Positions 9,778 through 19,095 of a stretch of DNA of 64,000 nt are shown in pieces; within the stretch, counting starts at the first letter, position 1, and each line of letters opens with the position of its first letter. Location: positions 62,001 to 126,000 of the forward strand of contig NZ_JAAGOB010000002.1 in NCBI RefSeq assembly GCF_010550695.1, given 5' to 3'. A program made the translations under genes and the position numbers. Origin of the DNA: Phytoactinopolyspora alkaliphila. Lineage in GTDB: Bacteria > Actinomycetota > Actinomycetes > Jiangellales > Jiangellaceae. Below the pieces are notes generated by a model. It ran no database searches and was not told the origin of the DNA. It worked only from the letters and a program-made list of their open reading frames with translations.

Positions 9778-10763
9778 GGCGTGAGCCCGGGGATCACCTC
9801 ACGTCCGAAGGCCTTGAGCCAGCCCAGCTGATCGGTTCCGGCGTTGTGCAGGTACACATGCGTCGCCCCGACGTCGAGGTACCGCTGGATCTCGCGGCGG
9901 TGATCGTCGGGGTCGGCAGAGATGAGCAGCTGGCCCTCGAAGTCTTCCGCGCGTACCGTCCTGGCGATCTGCTCGATGTCATGCGGCGAGCGGATGTCCG
10001 CCTTGGAGAACCGCATGGCACCGTTGGGCCACTCGCGTACCGCCTGGGCGGCGGCCTCGAGGGGGTCCGGTGCCCAGGAGAGGTGGATCTGCACGATCTT
10101 CGCCGCCGACGACGGGTCCTTGCCGACCGAGCGTGCCCCCTCGTCAAACCGGGAGAACAATGCGGCCACCTTCTCCGGCGTCGATGCGACCGTGATGATC
10201 CCGTCGCAGACGGAGCCGGCACGACGCGCGGTGACCGGGCCTGACGTCGCGACGTAGACAGGGGGTGGGACGTCCGGCCGGGTCCAGAGCCGGGTCCGCT
10301 CCAGGGTGAAGAACTTGCCGTCGTGCCGGACGTCACGGCCGGAGAACAGCTTCTGGATGATCTCGATCGCCTCGAACATGCGGGCGATCCGCTGGGGCGC
10401 TTCCGGCCAGTATCCGCCCACCACGTGCTCGCTGATGGCCTCACCGGATCCGATCCCGAGCCAGTGCCGCCCCGGGTACATCGCTTCCAGCGTCGCGGCG
10501 GCCTGCGCGACGACGGCCGGATGCCAGCGGAAGGAGGGACACGTGGCGCCGACACCGACAAGGCCATGAGTGCGCTCGGCCATCGCCGTCATCACGTTCC
10601 AGACGAACCCGGCGTGTCCCTGGCGCGGCGTCCACGGCTGGAAATGGTCGTCGGCCATGACGCCGTCGAAGCCGGCCCGCTCCGCTTCGACCGCGAGATC
10701 CGTCACGTCGGACGGGTGGAAGCGTTCCAGCATCGCCGCGTATCCCACGCGTGCTCCGCTCAT
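9774..10763 (-). CDS. F420-dependent LLM-class oxidoreductase (G6PDH-like subgroup)
   Basis: 329 aa bacterial luciferase-like TIM barrel. The start MSGARVGYAAMLERFHPSDV, the GFDGVMADDHFQPWTPRQGHAGF block, the LVGVGATCPSFRWHPAVVAQ region and YPGRHWLGIGSGEAISEH match the F420-dependent G6PDH-like family (TIGR03557 type). It presumably reduces F420 with an unknown substrate. It lies tail to tail with the F420-0-type transporter operon, which supports an F420 theme for both. The gene is preceded by the 94-bp palindrome at 10784-10877. Confidence 0.85.
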   Translation of the reverse strand: MSGARVGYAAMLERFHPSDVTDLAVEAERAGFDGVMADDHFQPWTPRQGHAGFVWNVMTAMAERTHGLVGVGATCPSFRWHPAVVAQAAATLEAMYPGRHWLGIGSGEAISEHVVGGYWPEAPQRIARMFEAIEIIQKLFSGRDVRHDGKFFTLERTRLWTRPDVPPPVYVATSGPVTARRAGSVCDGIITVASTPEKVAALFSRFDEGARSVGKDPSSAAKIVQIHLSWAPDPLEAAAQAVREWPNGAMRFSKADIRSPHDIEQIARTVRAEDFEGQLLISADPDDHRREIQRYLDVGATHVYLHNAGTDQLGWLKAFGREVIPGLTP

Positions 10764-10783
10764 GCGCCGCTCCTCCTGCTCGC

Positions 10784-10877
10784 CCTAAATGATCATGTAA
10801 ACCATGTTTGTACGTGCTTCACCATGCCTGCAGGCATGGTAGGGCACGAGAAAACATGGTTTACATGATCATTTAGG
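10784..10877. repeat. Dispersed 94-bp palindromic repeat, family A copy 1
   Basis: Two 47-nt arms meet at CCTG|CAGG (centre 10830/10831). They pair at 41 of 47 positions; the mismatches cluster in two triplets. The outer arm reads CCTAAATGATCATGTAAACC and the inner arm includes ACCATGCCTG. The AT-rich sequence contrasts with the genome. A second 94-bp copy with the same outer arms lies at 45477-45570. Here it separates the groEL terminator from the LLM oxidoreductase start. Confidence 0.9.
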
Positions 10878-10919
10878 ATGGCGCCGTCATTGCGGAGGCA
10901 AATACGGTGGAGATGAGCC

Positions 10920-10957
10920 GGGGCTCGTCCGCTGAAATTCTGTAGCGGACGAGCCCC
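10920..10957 (-). terminator. Intrinsic terminator-like hairpin downstream of groEL
   Basis: A perfect 14-bp stem (GGGGCTCGTCCGCT with AGCGGACGAGCCCC) and a 10-nt loop lie 35 bp past the groEL stop. No U-tract follows on the groEL strand, which is common in high-GC actinomycetes; a short GATATTTT follows on the plus strand. Confidence 0.75.
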
Positions 10958-10991
10958 GATATTTTCCACGCAATGTGCAGCGAACTGATCT

Positions 10992-12638
<1,647 letters not shown>

Positions 12639-12771
12639 TCAAAAGGACGACGCCCCGGCGCGGCGGCCCGCTCGCTAATTGAGCGGGCCAAGAGCCACCG
12701 GATGGAGGCCCTCCGCCGCACCGGGGCGTCGCACTGATACGTCCTCAGTGGTTACAGAGGTCGCTCGTGCG

Positions 12772-13071
12772 TCACTTGTTGACGACGGCGAGCACGTCGC
12801 GGCTAGACAGGATCAGCAGCTCGTCGCCGCCGTACTTCACCTCGGTGCCGCCGTACTTGGAGTAGAGGACGACGTCGCCGACCTTCACGTCGACGGGGAT
12901 GCGCTTCTCGCCATCCTCGTCCCAACGGCCCTCGCCCACGGCGACGACCTCACCCTCCTGGGGCTTCTCCTTGGCGGTGTCAGGAATGACGAGTCCGGAT
13001 GCTGTGGTCTGCTCCGCTTCCAGCGGCTTGACCACGATGCGATCCTCAAGTGGCTTGATGGAGACCGACAC
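12772..13071 (-). CDS. groS: Co-chaperonin GroES
   Basis: 99 aa from the GTG at 13071, which has GGGGAGG eight bases upstream; an in-frame start seven codons earlier would overlap that ribosome site. It caps the GroEL cavity. The sequence [19 protein letters not shown], the mobile loop [17 protein letters not shown] and the end [11 protein letters not shown] are standard. It is the first gene of the groES-groEL operon. Two CIRCE-type inverted repeats flank its promoter, implying HrcA heat-shock control. Confidence 0.97.
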   Translation of the reverse strand: MSVSIKPLEDRIVVKPLEAEQTTASGLVIPDTAKEKPQEGEVVAVGEGRWDEDGEKRIPVDVKVGDVVLYSKYGGTEVKYGGDELLILSSRDVLAVVNK

Positions 13072-13163
13072 TAGTCTGACCTCCCCTTTCACGGGATGTC
13101 ACGGATGCTTCGTATGGACTGGCCGCGTGCCACCGTCGTCGCGGGTGCCGGCGGTATCGGCCG

Positions 13164-13190
13164 TTGGCACTCTCCATGTGAGTGTGCCAA
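13164..13190. promoter_or_regulatory. Second, degenerate CIRCE-like operator
   Basis: TTGGCACTC and GAGTGTGCCAA are separated by 7 bp; TTGGCAC/GTGCCAA form perfect outer arms. Compared with consensus CIRCE the spacing is altered and one base is inserted. It lies just downstream of the predicted groES -10 element, where HrcA binding would block initiation. Confidence 0.65.
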
Positions 13191-13195
13191 TGTCG

Positions 13196-13224
13196 AACAT
13201 AGCCAATCATTAGCACTCGGTCAA
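13196..13224 (-). promoter_or_regulatory. Predicted groES promoter
   Basis: Read on the minus strand, TTGACC (13219-13224) and TATGTT (13196-13201) are separated by exactly 17 bp, a good sigma-A-type promoter. The upstream CIRCE overlaps its -35 element. Confidence 0.7.
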
Positions 13225-13236
13225 GGTGAGTGCTAG
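13210..13236. promoter_or_regulatory. CIRCE operator (HrcA site)
   Basis: TTAGCACTC-N9-GAGTGCTAG differs from the CIRCE consensus (TTAGCACTC-N9-GAGTGCTAA) at the last base only. It overlaps the -35 region of the groES promoter. Confidence 0.93.
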
Positions 13237-13377
13237 GCCGGGGGCGTGAACGCGTCCCATTACGATCGCCGTCACGTCCGGTTCGGCGGCAGCGTCGCCG
13301 ACACGAGCACTACACTCGGAGCCTGCAGGCGTGCTGTCCGGCCTACATGTACCCCACGACCATGGATACAACGAGCG

Positions 13378-15126
13378 ATGACTGTGCTGTCCGGAAGATA
13401 CGAACTCGGCGAGCCGCTGGGTTCCGGCGGCATGGCCCGTGTGGTCAGCGCGTACGACCGGGTCCTCCAACGCGACGTCGCGGTCAAGCTCATCCACGAC
13501 GCGTTCGCCTTCGACCCCTCCAGCCGCGAGCGGATGCTGCGGGAGGCCCGTGCCGCCGCAGGCTTGCACCATCCCCACACGGTGGCGGTGTTCGACGTCG
13601 GCGAGGCGGATGGGCGCCCGTTCATCGTGATGGAACTGGTCAAGGGGCCCACGCTGGCGGATCGGCTGCGGACCGACGGCCGTCTTCCACGGAGCGAGAC
13701 GCTCGCCGTCGCCGACGCGGTACTGTCCGCCCTCCACGCGGCACACGAGCGTGGTCTCGTGCACCGGGACGTCAAACCGTCGAACATTCTCTTGCCCACC
13801 GCCGGCGGCGTGAAGCTGGCCGACTTCGGCATAGCCAAGGCACTGACCGAGGGTTCCAGCGGCCTGACAGGAACCGGCCAGCTCCTCGGCACCCCGCGCT
13901 ATCTGACCCCCGAGCAGGTAGCGGGCCATCCGGCTACGCCGGCCAGCGACCTCTACTCACTCGCCGTCGTCCTCTACGAGTGCCTCACCGGTGATCCGCC
14001 GTTCCGGGCCGACACACCCATCGCTGAGGCGCTCGCGCATCAACGCCAGCCGGTGCCGCGGGTCTCCGATGTGGTCACGGATGTCCCGCCAGCAGTGGCC
14101 GCCGCGGTGGAACGAGCGATGGCCAAGGATCCACAGGACCGATACCCCAGCGCGGCGGCGATGCGCGCAGCCCTGCACCAGCGCCCCAATGAGTACCCTC
14201 CACCACCGCCGCCGGAGACCATGGCAAGCATCTCGGCGCCACAAAACTCCGCCGTCACACCTGCGCAGACCACTCGGGTATTGCCTGCCGCCCAAAGCTC
14301 TGTGGACGCGCCGCCAGATCCGCCCAGCTCGGCTAGAGCCACGACCGACCGGGAACGGTCACGACACCGCCTCGCCCGCCGCCTATGGGCACTGGGCCTC
14401 GTCGCCGGTATCGCGGCGGCGATCGTGGTGGTGGCGTTGGTGGTCAGCAATGGGGATGACCCAGACGATCTCGCGGCGCCGCGAGAAGCCGACGGCATGA
14501 GCGCGGAGGACAACTCGCCCGATGACCCCGGCCAGGATGACGAATCCGAAGAGAGTTCGGATGAGAACGACGACGACCGCACCGCGCGGGACGACGACGC
14601 GGGCGACGACCCGGGCGACGAGGCCGCCGGCTGGCCTGAGCACCTTGAGGGACTGATCGCCGCGTTGGACGCCGATGGCGCCGCCGCCGGCCAGAAAGGC
14701 GAAGACCTCGCCAAAGCCCTGCGGGAGAAGATCCAGCAAGAGGGTAGGGAAGGCAAGCGCACCGAGGAAGCACGCAAGCTGATCATGGAAACGTCGTCAT
14801 GGCTCATGGACGGCGAGATCGATACCGCGGCTGGACAGGCCGCCATTGTGGCACTAACCCCTCACGTAGGCCCTCAGGACGACCGACTCACACCCGTGCG
14901 GGAGCTTTTCGTCGACGTCGCCGTGGCCCGGAGGGATTGGGGCGAGAAAGGGGATAGCCTGCTATCCGAACTCGATGAGGTCCTCAAGGCCGAGAACCCT
15001 CGCAAACGTACGCAGAAAGCGGCTGAACTCCGACGGGAGCTGGCCGAATGGATCGACGACGACGAGATCGACCGGGAACGGGGCGAGCGGGCTCGCCAGA
15101 CGCTGCGGCCTCTGAGTTCTCGCTGA
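13378..15126 (+). CDS. Receptor-type Ser/Thr protein kinase (PknB-like)
   Basis: 582 aa from the ATG at 13378, giving the usual start LSGRYELGEPLGSGGMARVV; the open frame upstream is not kinase-like. Kinase motifs: the Gly loop, Lys37 in VAVKLIH, HRDVKPSN with catalytic Asp131, DFGIAKA with Asp149, and the activation segment ending GTPRYLTPEQ. The first 275 residues form the kinase, followed by a Pro/Ala-rich linker, one membrane helix (about 337-357), then a very acidic outer stretch (about 360-420). The helical, charged C-terminal region has two similar blocks containing ELR or EAR and DGEID or DDEID. There are no PASTA domains, so it is not a classical muropeptide-binding PknB. It is divergent from groES. 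Confidence 0.93.
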   Translation: MTVLSGRYELGEPLGSGGMARVVSAYDRVLQRDVAVKLIHDAFAFDPSSRERMLREARAAAGLHHPHTVAVFDVGEADGRPFIVMELVKGPTLADRLRTDGRLPRSETLAVADAVLSALHAAHERGLVHRDVKPSNILLPTAGGVKLADFGIAKALTEGSSGLTGTGQLLGTPRYLTPEQVAGHPATPASDLYSLAVVLYECLTGDPPFRADTPIAEALAHQRQPVPRVSDVVTDVPPAVAAAVERAMAKDPQDRYPSAAAMRAALHQRPNEYPPPPPPETMASISAPQNSAVTPAQTTRVLPAAQSSVDAPPDPPSSARATTDRERSRHRLARRLWALGLVAGIAAAIVVVALVVSNGDDPDDLAAPREADGMSAEDNSPDDPGQDDESEESSDENDDDRTARDDDAGDDPGDEAAGWPEHLEGLIAALDADGAAAGQKGEDLAKALREKIQQEGREGKRTEEARKLIMETSSWLMDGEIDTAAGQAAIVALTPHVGPQDDRLTPVRELFVDVAVARRDWGEKGDSLLSELDEVLKAENPRKRTQKAAELRRELAEWIDDDEIDRERGERARQTLRPLSSR

Positions 15127-15180
15127 TCGGCAGTGCGCCCCCAGCGCGTGCGTCCCAGCACACGCATCCCAGCGCCGCAC

Positions 15181-15207
15181 GCGGCCTACGCGGCGTGGCG
15201 TAGCCGC
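15181..15207 (+). terminator. Terminator-like hairpin after the kinase gene
   Basis: GCGGCCTACGC pairs with GCGTAGCCGC (one bulged C) around a 6-nt loop. It is 55 bp past the kinase stop, with no U-tract. Confidence 0.45.
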
Positions 15208-15257
15208 GCGTCCCCCGCCCGGACGTCGCCGGGAGCCGGTTCGGCATACTCACATAG

Positions 15258-16454
15258 ATGACGACGCCGCTGCTCGAGGCCGCGCAGGCATTGGCCGAGC
15301 GCACCATAGCCTTCCGCCGTGCCCTGCACCAGCATCCCGAGATCGGCCTGCATCTGCCGGTCACGCGGCAGGCGGTCCTGGACGAGCTCGCCGACCTGGG
15401 GTTGACGCTGCGGATGTCGGACACCACGTCAGCCGTCGTCGCGGAGCTGGACGGCGCGCACCCGGGGCCCACGCTCATCCTGCGGGGCGACATGGACGCT
15501 CTTCCGCTGCGCGAGGATACCGGCCTGCCGTTCGCCTCGCGCATCGACGGAGCCATGCACGCGTGCGGACACGACACACACGTCGCGATGCTGGCAGGCG
15601 CCGCCCGCCTCCTGGCCGCGAAGAGAGACGAGCTGGCCGGCAGGGTCCTGTTCTTCTTCCAGCCCGGGGAGGAAGGTGAGCACGGTGCCCGGTTCGCCCT
15701 GGAGGAGGGCCTGCTCGACGACCCCGATGTGGTGGGCGCGTTCGCGCTGCACATCACCACCCAATTCCCCAGTGGCGAGATCCACATCCGGCCGGGTCCC
15801 ACCATGGCCGCCGCCGACACGTTCGAGCTCGTACTCACCGGCCGTGGTGGGCACGCGTCGGCGCCGCATCGGGCCCTGGACCCCGTGCCAGCCGCGTGCG
15901 AGATCGTCACGGCTCTCCAGGCGGCGATCACCCGCCGCGTCAACGTGTTCGATCCGGCGGTGCTCACCGTGGGCCGGGTCTCGGCTGGGACGACGTCGAA
16001 CGTCATCCCAGCCACCGCCGAGATCGAGGGGACCATCCGTACCTTCTCCGCACGGACCCGCGACGAGGCGCACCGGCAGCTGCGTTCCGTGGCGGAAGGC
16101 GTTGCGGCGGCCCACGGCCTCCGGGTTGAGCTGGAGATCGTGCAGGGTTACCCGGTCACCATCAACGACGCCGCGTTCAGCGCCACAGTGCGCGAGGTCG
16201 CCGCGGCATTGCTCGGCGAACAACGCTCGGCCGAGCTGGCCGAGCCGCTGATGGGCGCCGAGGACTTCTCCTACGTCCTGGAGCGGTACCCGGGCGCTAT
16301 GGCGTTCCTCGGCGCCTGCCCACCCGGAATCGACCCGCAGCACGCTCCTGCCAACCACTCCAACCTGGTCGTCTTCGACGAGGCGGCGCTCAGCTCCGGG
16401 GTCGCCATGTACGCGGGCGTGGCGCTCGACCGGCTCCGCCCCGGCTCGCCCTAG
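15258..16454 (+). CDS. M20 family metallo-amidohydrolase (N-acyl-amino-acid amidohydrolase/hippurate hydrolase-like)
   Basis: 398 aa. Dinuclear-metal motifs: RRALHQHPEIG, RGDMDALPL, HACGHDTHVAML, FQPGEEG, a later ALHITTQFPSGE, and a C-terminal ANHSN metal-histidine region. The dimerisation domain includes GRGGHASAPHRALDPV. Such enzymes remove acyl groups from N-acyl amino acids in the cytosol; the acyl and amino-acid specificity is unknown. A second M20 enzyme is encoded at 19096-20256, suggesting related but distinct substrates. It starts a tight plus-strand run with the methyltransferase 13 bp downstream. Confidence 0.9.
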   Translation: MTTPLLEAAQALAERTIAFRRALHQHPEIGLHLPVTRQAVLDELADLGLTLRMSDTTSAVVAELDGAHPGPTLILRGDMDALPLREDTGLPFASRIDGAMHACGHDTHVAMLAGAARLLAAKRDELAGRVLFFFQPGEEGEHGARFALEEGLLDDPDVVGAFALHITTQFPSGEIHIRPGPTMAAADTFELVLTGRGGHASAPHRALDPVPAACEIVTALQAAITRRVNVFDPAVLTVGRVSAGTTSNVIPATAEIEGTIRTFSARTRDEAHRQLRSVAEGVAAAHGLRVELEIVQGYPVTINDAAFSATVREVAAALLGEQRSAELAEPLMGAEDFSYVLERYPGAMAFLGACPPGIDPQHAPANHSNLVVFDEAALSSGVAMYAGVALDRLRPGSP

Positions 16455-16467
16455 TCACCCGCCTACC

Positions 16468-17712
16468 GTGGACATCCGCACATTGCGGCATCTGGCCTCG
16501 CCGGAGGGCAAGGCGCTACTGCGCGAGGCCGAGAGTGGGTTCGGCGTCGAGACCGAGTTCGCACTGGGTAGCCGGCTGCGACGCGATCACGCACCCGAAC
16601 TCGTGGCCGCCGCGCTCACCCAGGTGCGCCTCCGGCGGCGGGCGACGGCGAAGTTCCACCCGGCTGACGCCGCGCGGATGTTCCTCACCGTCGACGGCTA
16701 TGAGCAGGCCACTCGAGCCACTGTCGCCTCGCACCGGGCCCGCAGGCTCGCGGATCGCCGGCCGGGCGGACGTCTGCTGGACCTGTGCTGCGGCATCGGC
16801 GGCGATCTCATCGAGCTGGCCCGCGCCGGCCTGACGGTCACCGGGGTGGAGATGGACGAGCTCACCGCCGAGGCAGCGCGGCTGAACATCGCCGCGCTCG
16901 ACCTGACCGGGCGAGCCGGCGTGCTGACTGGTGACGCCGCCCGGCATGACCGGTCGGGCTACGACGCCGTCGTCTGCGACCCGGCCCGCCGCACGGCCCG
17001 TGGGCGGATCTTCGACCCCGATGCCTACCAACCGCCGTGGTCCTTCGTGCTGGAGCTGCTCGACGGTGACGCGTGTGTGAAGGTCGCGCCGGGGATCCCG
17101 CACGACCGCGTGCCGGCGGGCGCCGAGGCGGAGTGGGTGTCGGACAACGGCGAGGTCAAGGAGGCCGCGATCTGGTCGGGCGAGCTGGCCAGTGGCTGCC
17201 GCCGCCGGGCGACGGTGCTGCGCGGCGGCGCGGGGCCCGGTTCCGTCACTGCGGGGCCTGGCTCCGGGACCGCGGGGTCCAGCGCAGCGGCTCACATGGC
17301 AACGCTGACCGACGCGGACGACCCCGGCGATCCCCGGGTTCACGCACCGGGGCGTTTCCTGTACGAACCGGACGGCGCGGTGATCCGCGCCGGGCTCGTC
17401 ACGGCGGTCGCGGCCATGACGGACGGCTGGCTGCTCGACTCGTCGATCGCGTACGTCAGTGCAGACACCCATCTCAGCACGCCGTTCGCCCGCGCCTACG
17501 AGGTGACCGAGGTTCTGCCCTACGACGTGAAGGCGTTGCGACGCTACGTCCGGGCCCACGACATCGGCTCACTCACGATCAAGAAGCGCGGCGTCGAGGT
17601 CACTCCGGAGGAATTGCGCAGGTCGCTGCGGCCGAAGGGCTCCCGCACCGCCACGCTGGTGGTGACCAGGGCAGGGCGCCGCACCATCGTGCTCGTCGCG
17701 ACACCGCTGTGA
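16468..17712 (+). CDS. Class I SAM-dependent methyltransferase with THUMP-like C-terminal domain
   Basis: 414 aa from a GTG at 16468. SAM motif I is LLDLCCGIGGDLIELA (about residues 106-121), followed by VTGVEMDELTAEAARLN, and the motif IV-like stretch DAVVCDPARRTARGRIFDP. The C-terminal part, from roughly residue 330, ends with YDVKALRRYVRAHDIGSLTIKKRGVEVTPEELRRSL and matches the THUMP-like domain of this actinobacterial family, which may bind RNA. The substrate is unknown. A Gly/Ser/Pro/Ala-rich insert around residues 250-275 (GGAGPGSVTAGPGSGTAG) is a low-complexity linker. It probably shares a transcript with the upstream amidohydrolase. Confidence 0.85.
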   Translation: MDIRTLRHLASPEGKALLREAESGFGVETEFALGSRLRRDHAPELVAAALTQVRLRRRATAKFHPADAARMFLTVDGYEQATRATVASHRARRLADRRPGGRLLDLCCGIGGDLIELARAGLTVTGVEMDELTAEAARLNIAALDLTGRAGVLTGDAARHDRSGYDAVVCDPARRTARGRIFDPDAYQPPWSFVLELLDGDACVKVAPGIPHDRVPAGAEAEWVSDNGEVKEAAIWSGELASGCRRRATVLRGGAGPGSVTAGPGSGTAGSSAAAHMATLTDADDPGDPRVHAPGRFLYEPDGAVIRAGLVTAVAAMTDGWLLDSSIAYVSADTHLSTPFARAYEVTEVLPYDVKALRRYVRAHDIGSLTIKKRGVEVTPEELRRSLRPKGSRTATLVVTRAGRRTIVLVATPL

Positions 17713-17791
17713 TCACGGACGGATCGTCACGTTAAGTGAGGAAATGAGACGAGCTATTCCATGATCTCTAACTACGTGTCACACTCCAGAG

Positions 17792-19006
17792 ATGGAGATC
17801 CCGTTCAGGCAGTCCGACCGGGCAAGTCTCGGTGTCGAATGGGAGCTCCAGCTGATCGATTTAGACACCCGTGAACTCACCTCCGGCGCTGTCGAGATCC
17901 TCCGCGAGATCTGTCCGGAGGGCGCGGACGAACATCCCCGGGCCAAGCACGAACTCTTCCAATCCACCATCGAGGTCATCACAGGCGTCTGTGAAAGCGT
18001 CGCCGAAGCTCGGGACGACCTTGACCAGACGGTCCGGACCGTGACGCAGGCCGCAGCACGCCGCGGGCTGGCGCCCATGTGCGCCGGGACCCACCCCTTC
18101 ACCGACTGGAACACCCAGGAGATCAGCCCCAAGGAGCGCTACCGGCAGCTGGTGGATCAGCTGCAGTGGCTGGCCCGCCGGCTGCAGATCTTCGGCGTCC
18201 ACATCCATGTGGGCATCCGTTCCCCGCACAAGGCGATCCCGATCGTCAATGCCCTGACCTCGTACATCCCCCATTTCCTCGCCCTCTCCGCCTCGTCGCC
18301 GTTCTGGGTCGGACACGACACCGGGCTGGCATCCTCACGCAGCAAGGTGTTCGAGACGCTGCCCACCGCCGGCCTGCCGTATCAGCTGTCCGGCTGGAAC
18401 CAGTTCGAGGACTACATGGCCACCATGATCTCGGCGCAGACTGTCGAATCGGTCCGCGAGGTGTGGTGGGACGTCCGGCCACACCCAGACTTCGGCACCG
18501 TGGAGCTGCGGGTCTGCGACGGGCTGCCCACCCTCGACGAGGTCGGCATCATCGCCGCGCTCACCCAGAGCCTGGTTCACAAGCTCGATCACGAGCTCGA
18601 CCGCGGGTACACGCTTCCCAATCCGCCCAGCTGGGTGGTCCGGGAGAACAAGTGGCGCGCCGCGCGCTACGGGCTCGAAGCGGAGATCATCGTCGACGAG
18701 CACGGCGGCACAGTCCCGATCCGGCAGGCAATTCTCGATTTGGCCGACGATCTGACACCGACTGCGCGTAGACTCGGCTGCGCTGATGAGCTCGCGATGG
18801 TCGAGCACCTGTTGCGGATTGGCGCGAGCTATCAGCGCCAACGCGCTATCGCGGAGACCAGCGGCGGAGACCTGACCAAGGTCGTCGATGGCCTCCTGGA
18901 CGAGATGAGGACCGGCCTTCTGGTGCCACCCGGGCAACGGATATCCGGAGTGCCGCTCCCGAGGGTCGCCACAAGCGACTACCTCGAGTCCGACGCAGTA
19001 GTCTGA
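17792..19006 (+). CDS. Carboxylate-amine ligase, YbdK/GCS2 family (putative glutamate-cysteine ligase type 2)
   Basis: 404 aa. Residues LGVEWELQLID near the N-terminus are the conserved GCS2 start, followed by ELFQSTIEVITG, AGTHPFTDW, GVHIHVGI, and FGTVELRVCDGLPTLDEV near the middle. The ATP-grasp-like family joins glutamate to an amine. In bacteria YbdK has weak glutamate-cysteine ligase activity and its natural partner is unsettled. In an actinomycete, which probably uses mycothiol, glutathione synthesis is unlikely to be its main role. It lies between two amidohydrolases. Confidence 0.9.
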   Translation: MEIPFRQSDRASLGVEWELQLIDLDTRELTSGAVEILREICPEGADEHPRAKHELFQSTIEVITGVCESVAEARDDLDQTVRTVTQAAARRGLAPMCAGTHPFTDWNTQEISPKERYRQLVDQLQWLARRLQIFGVHIHVGIRSPHKAIPIVNALTSYIPHFLALSASSPFWVGHDTGLASSRSKVFETLPTAGLPYQLSGWNQFEDYMATMISAQTVESVREVWWDVRPHPDFGTVELRVCDGLPTLDEVGIIAALTQSLVHKLDHELDRGYTLPNPPSWVVRENKWRAARYGLEAEIIVDEHGGTVPIRQAILDLADDLTPTARRLGCADELAMVEHLLRIGASYQRQRAIAETSGGDLTKVVDGLLDEMRTGLLVPPGQRISGVPLPRVATSDYLESDAVV

Positions 19007-19095
19007 TCCGGTTCCACCGCAGACGACTCCTCGGTGACGCCGGATACCACTCAGGTAGCGCTGTCACCTGCCGCACACACATAAGAGGCACGAGC

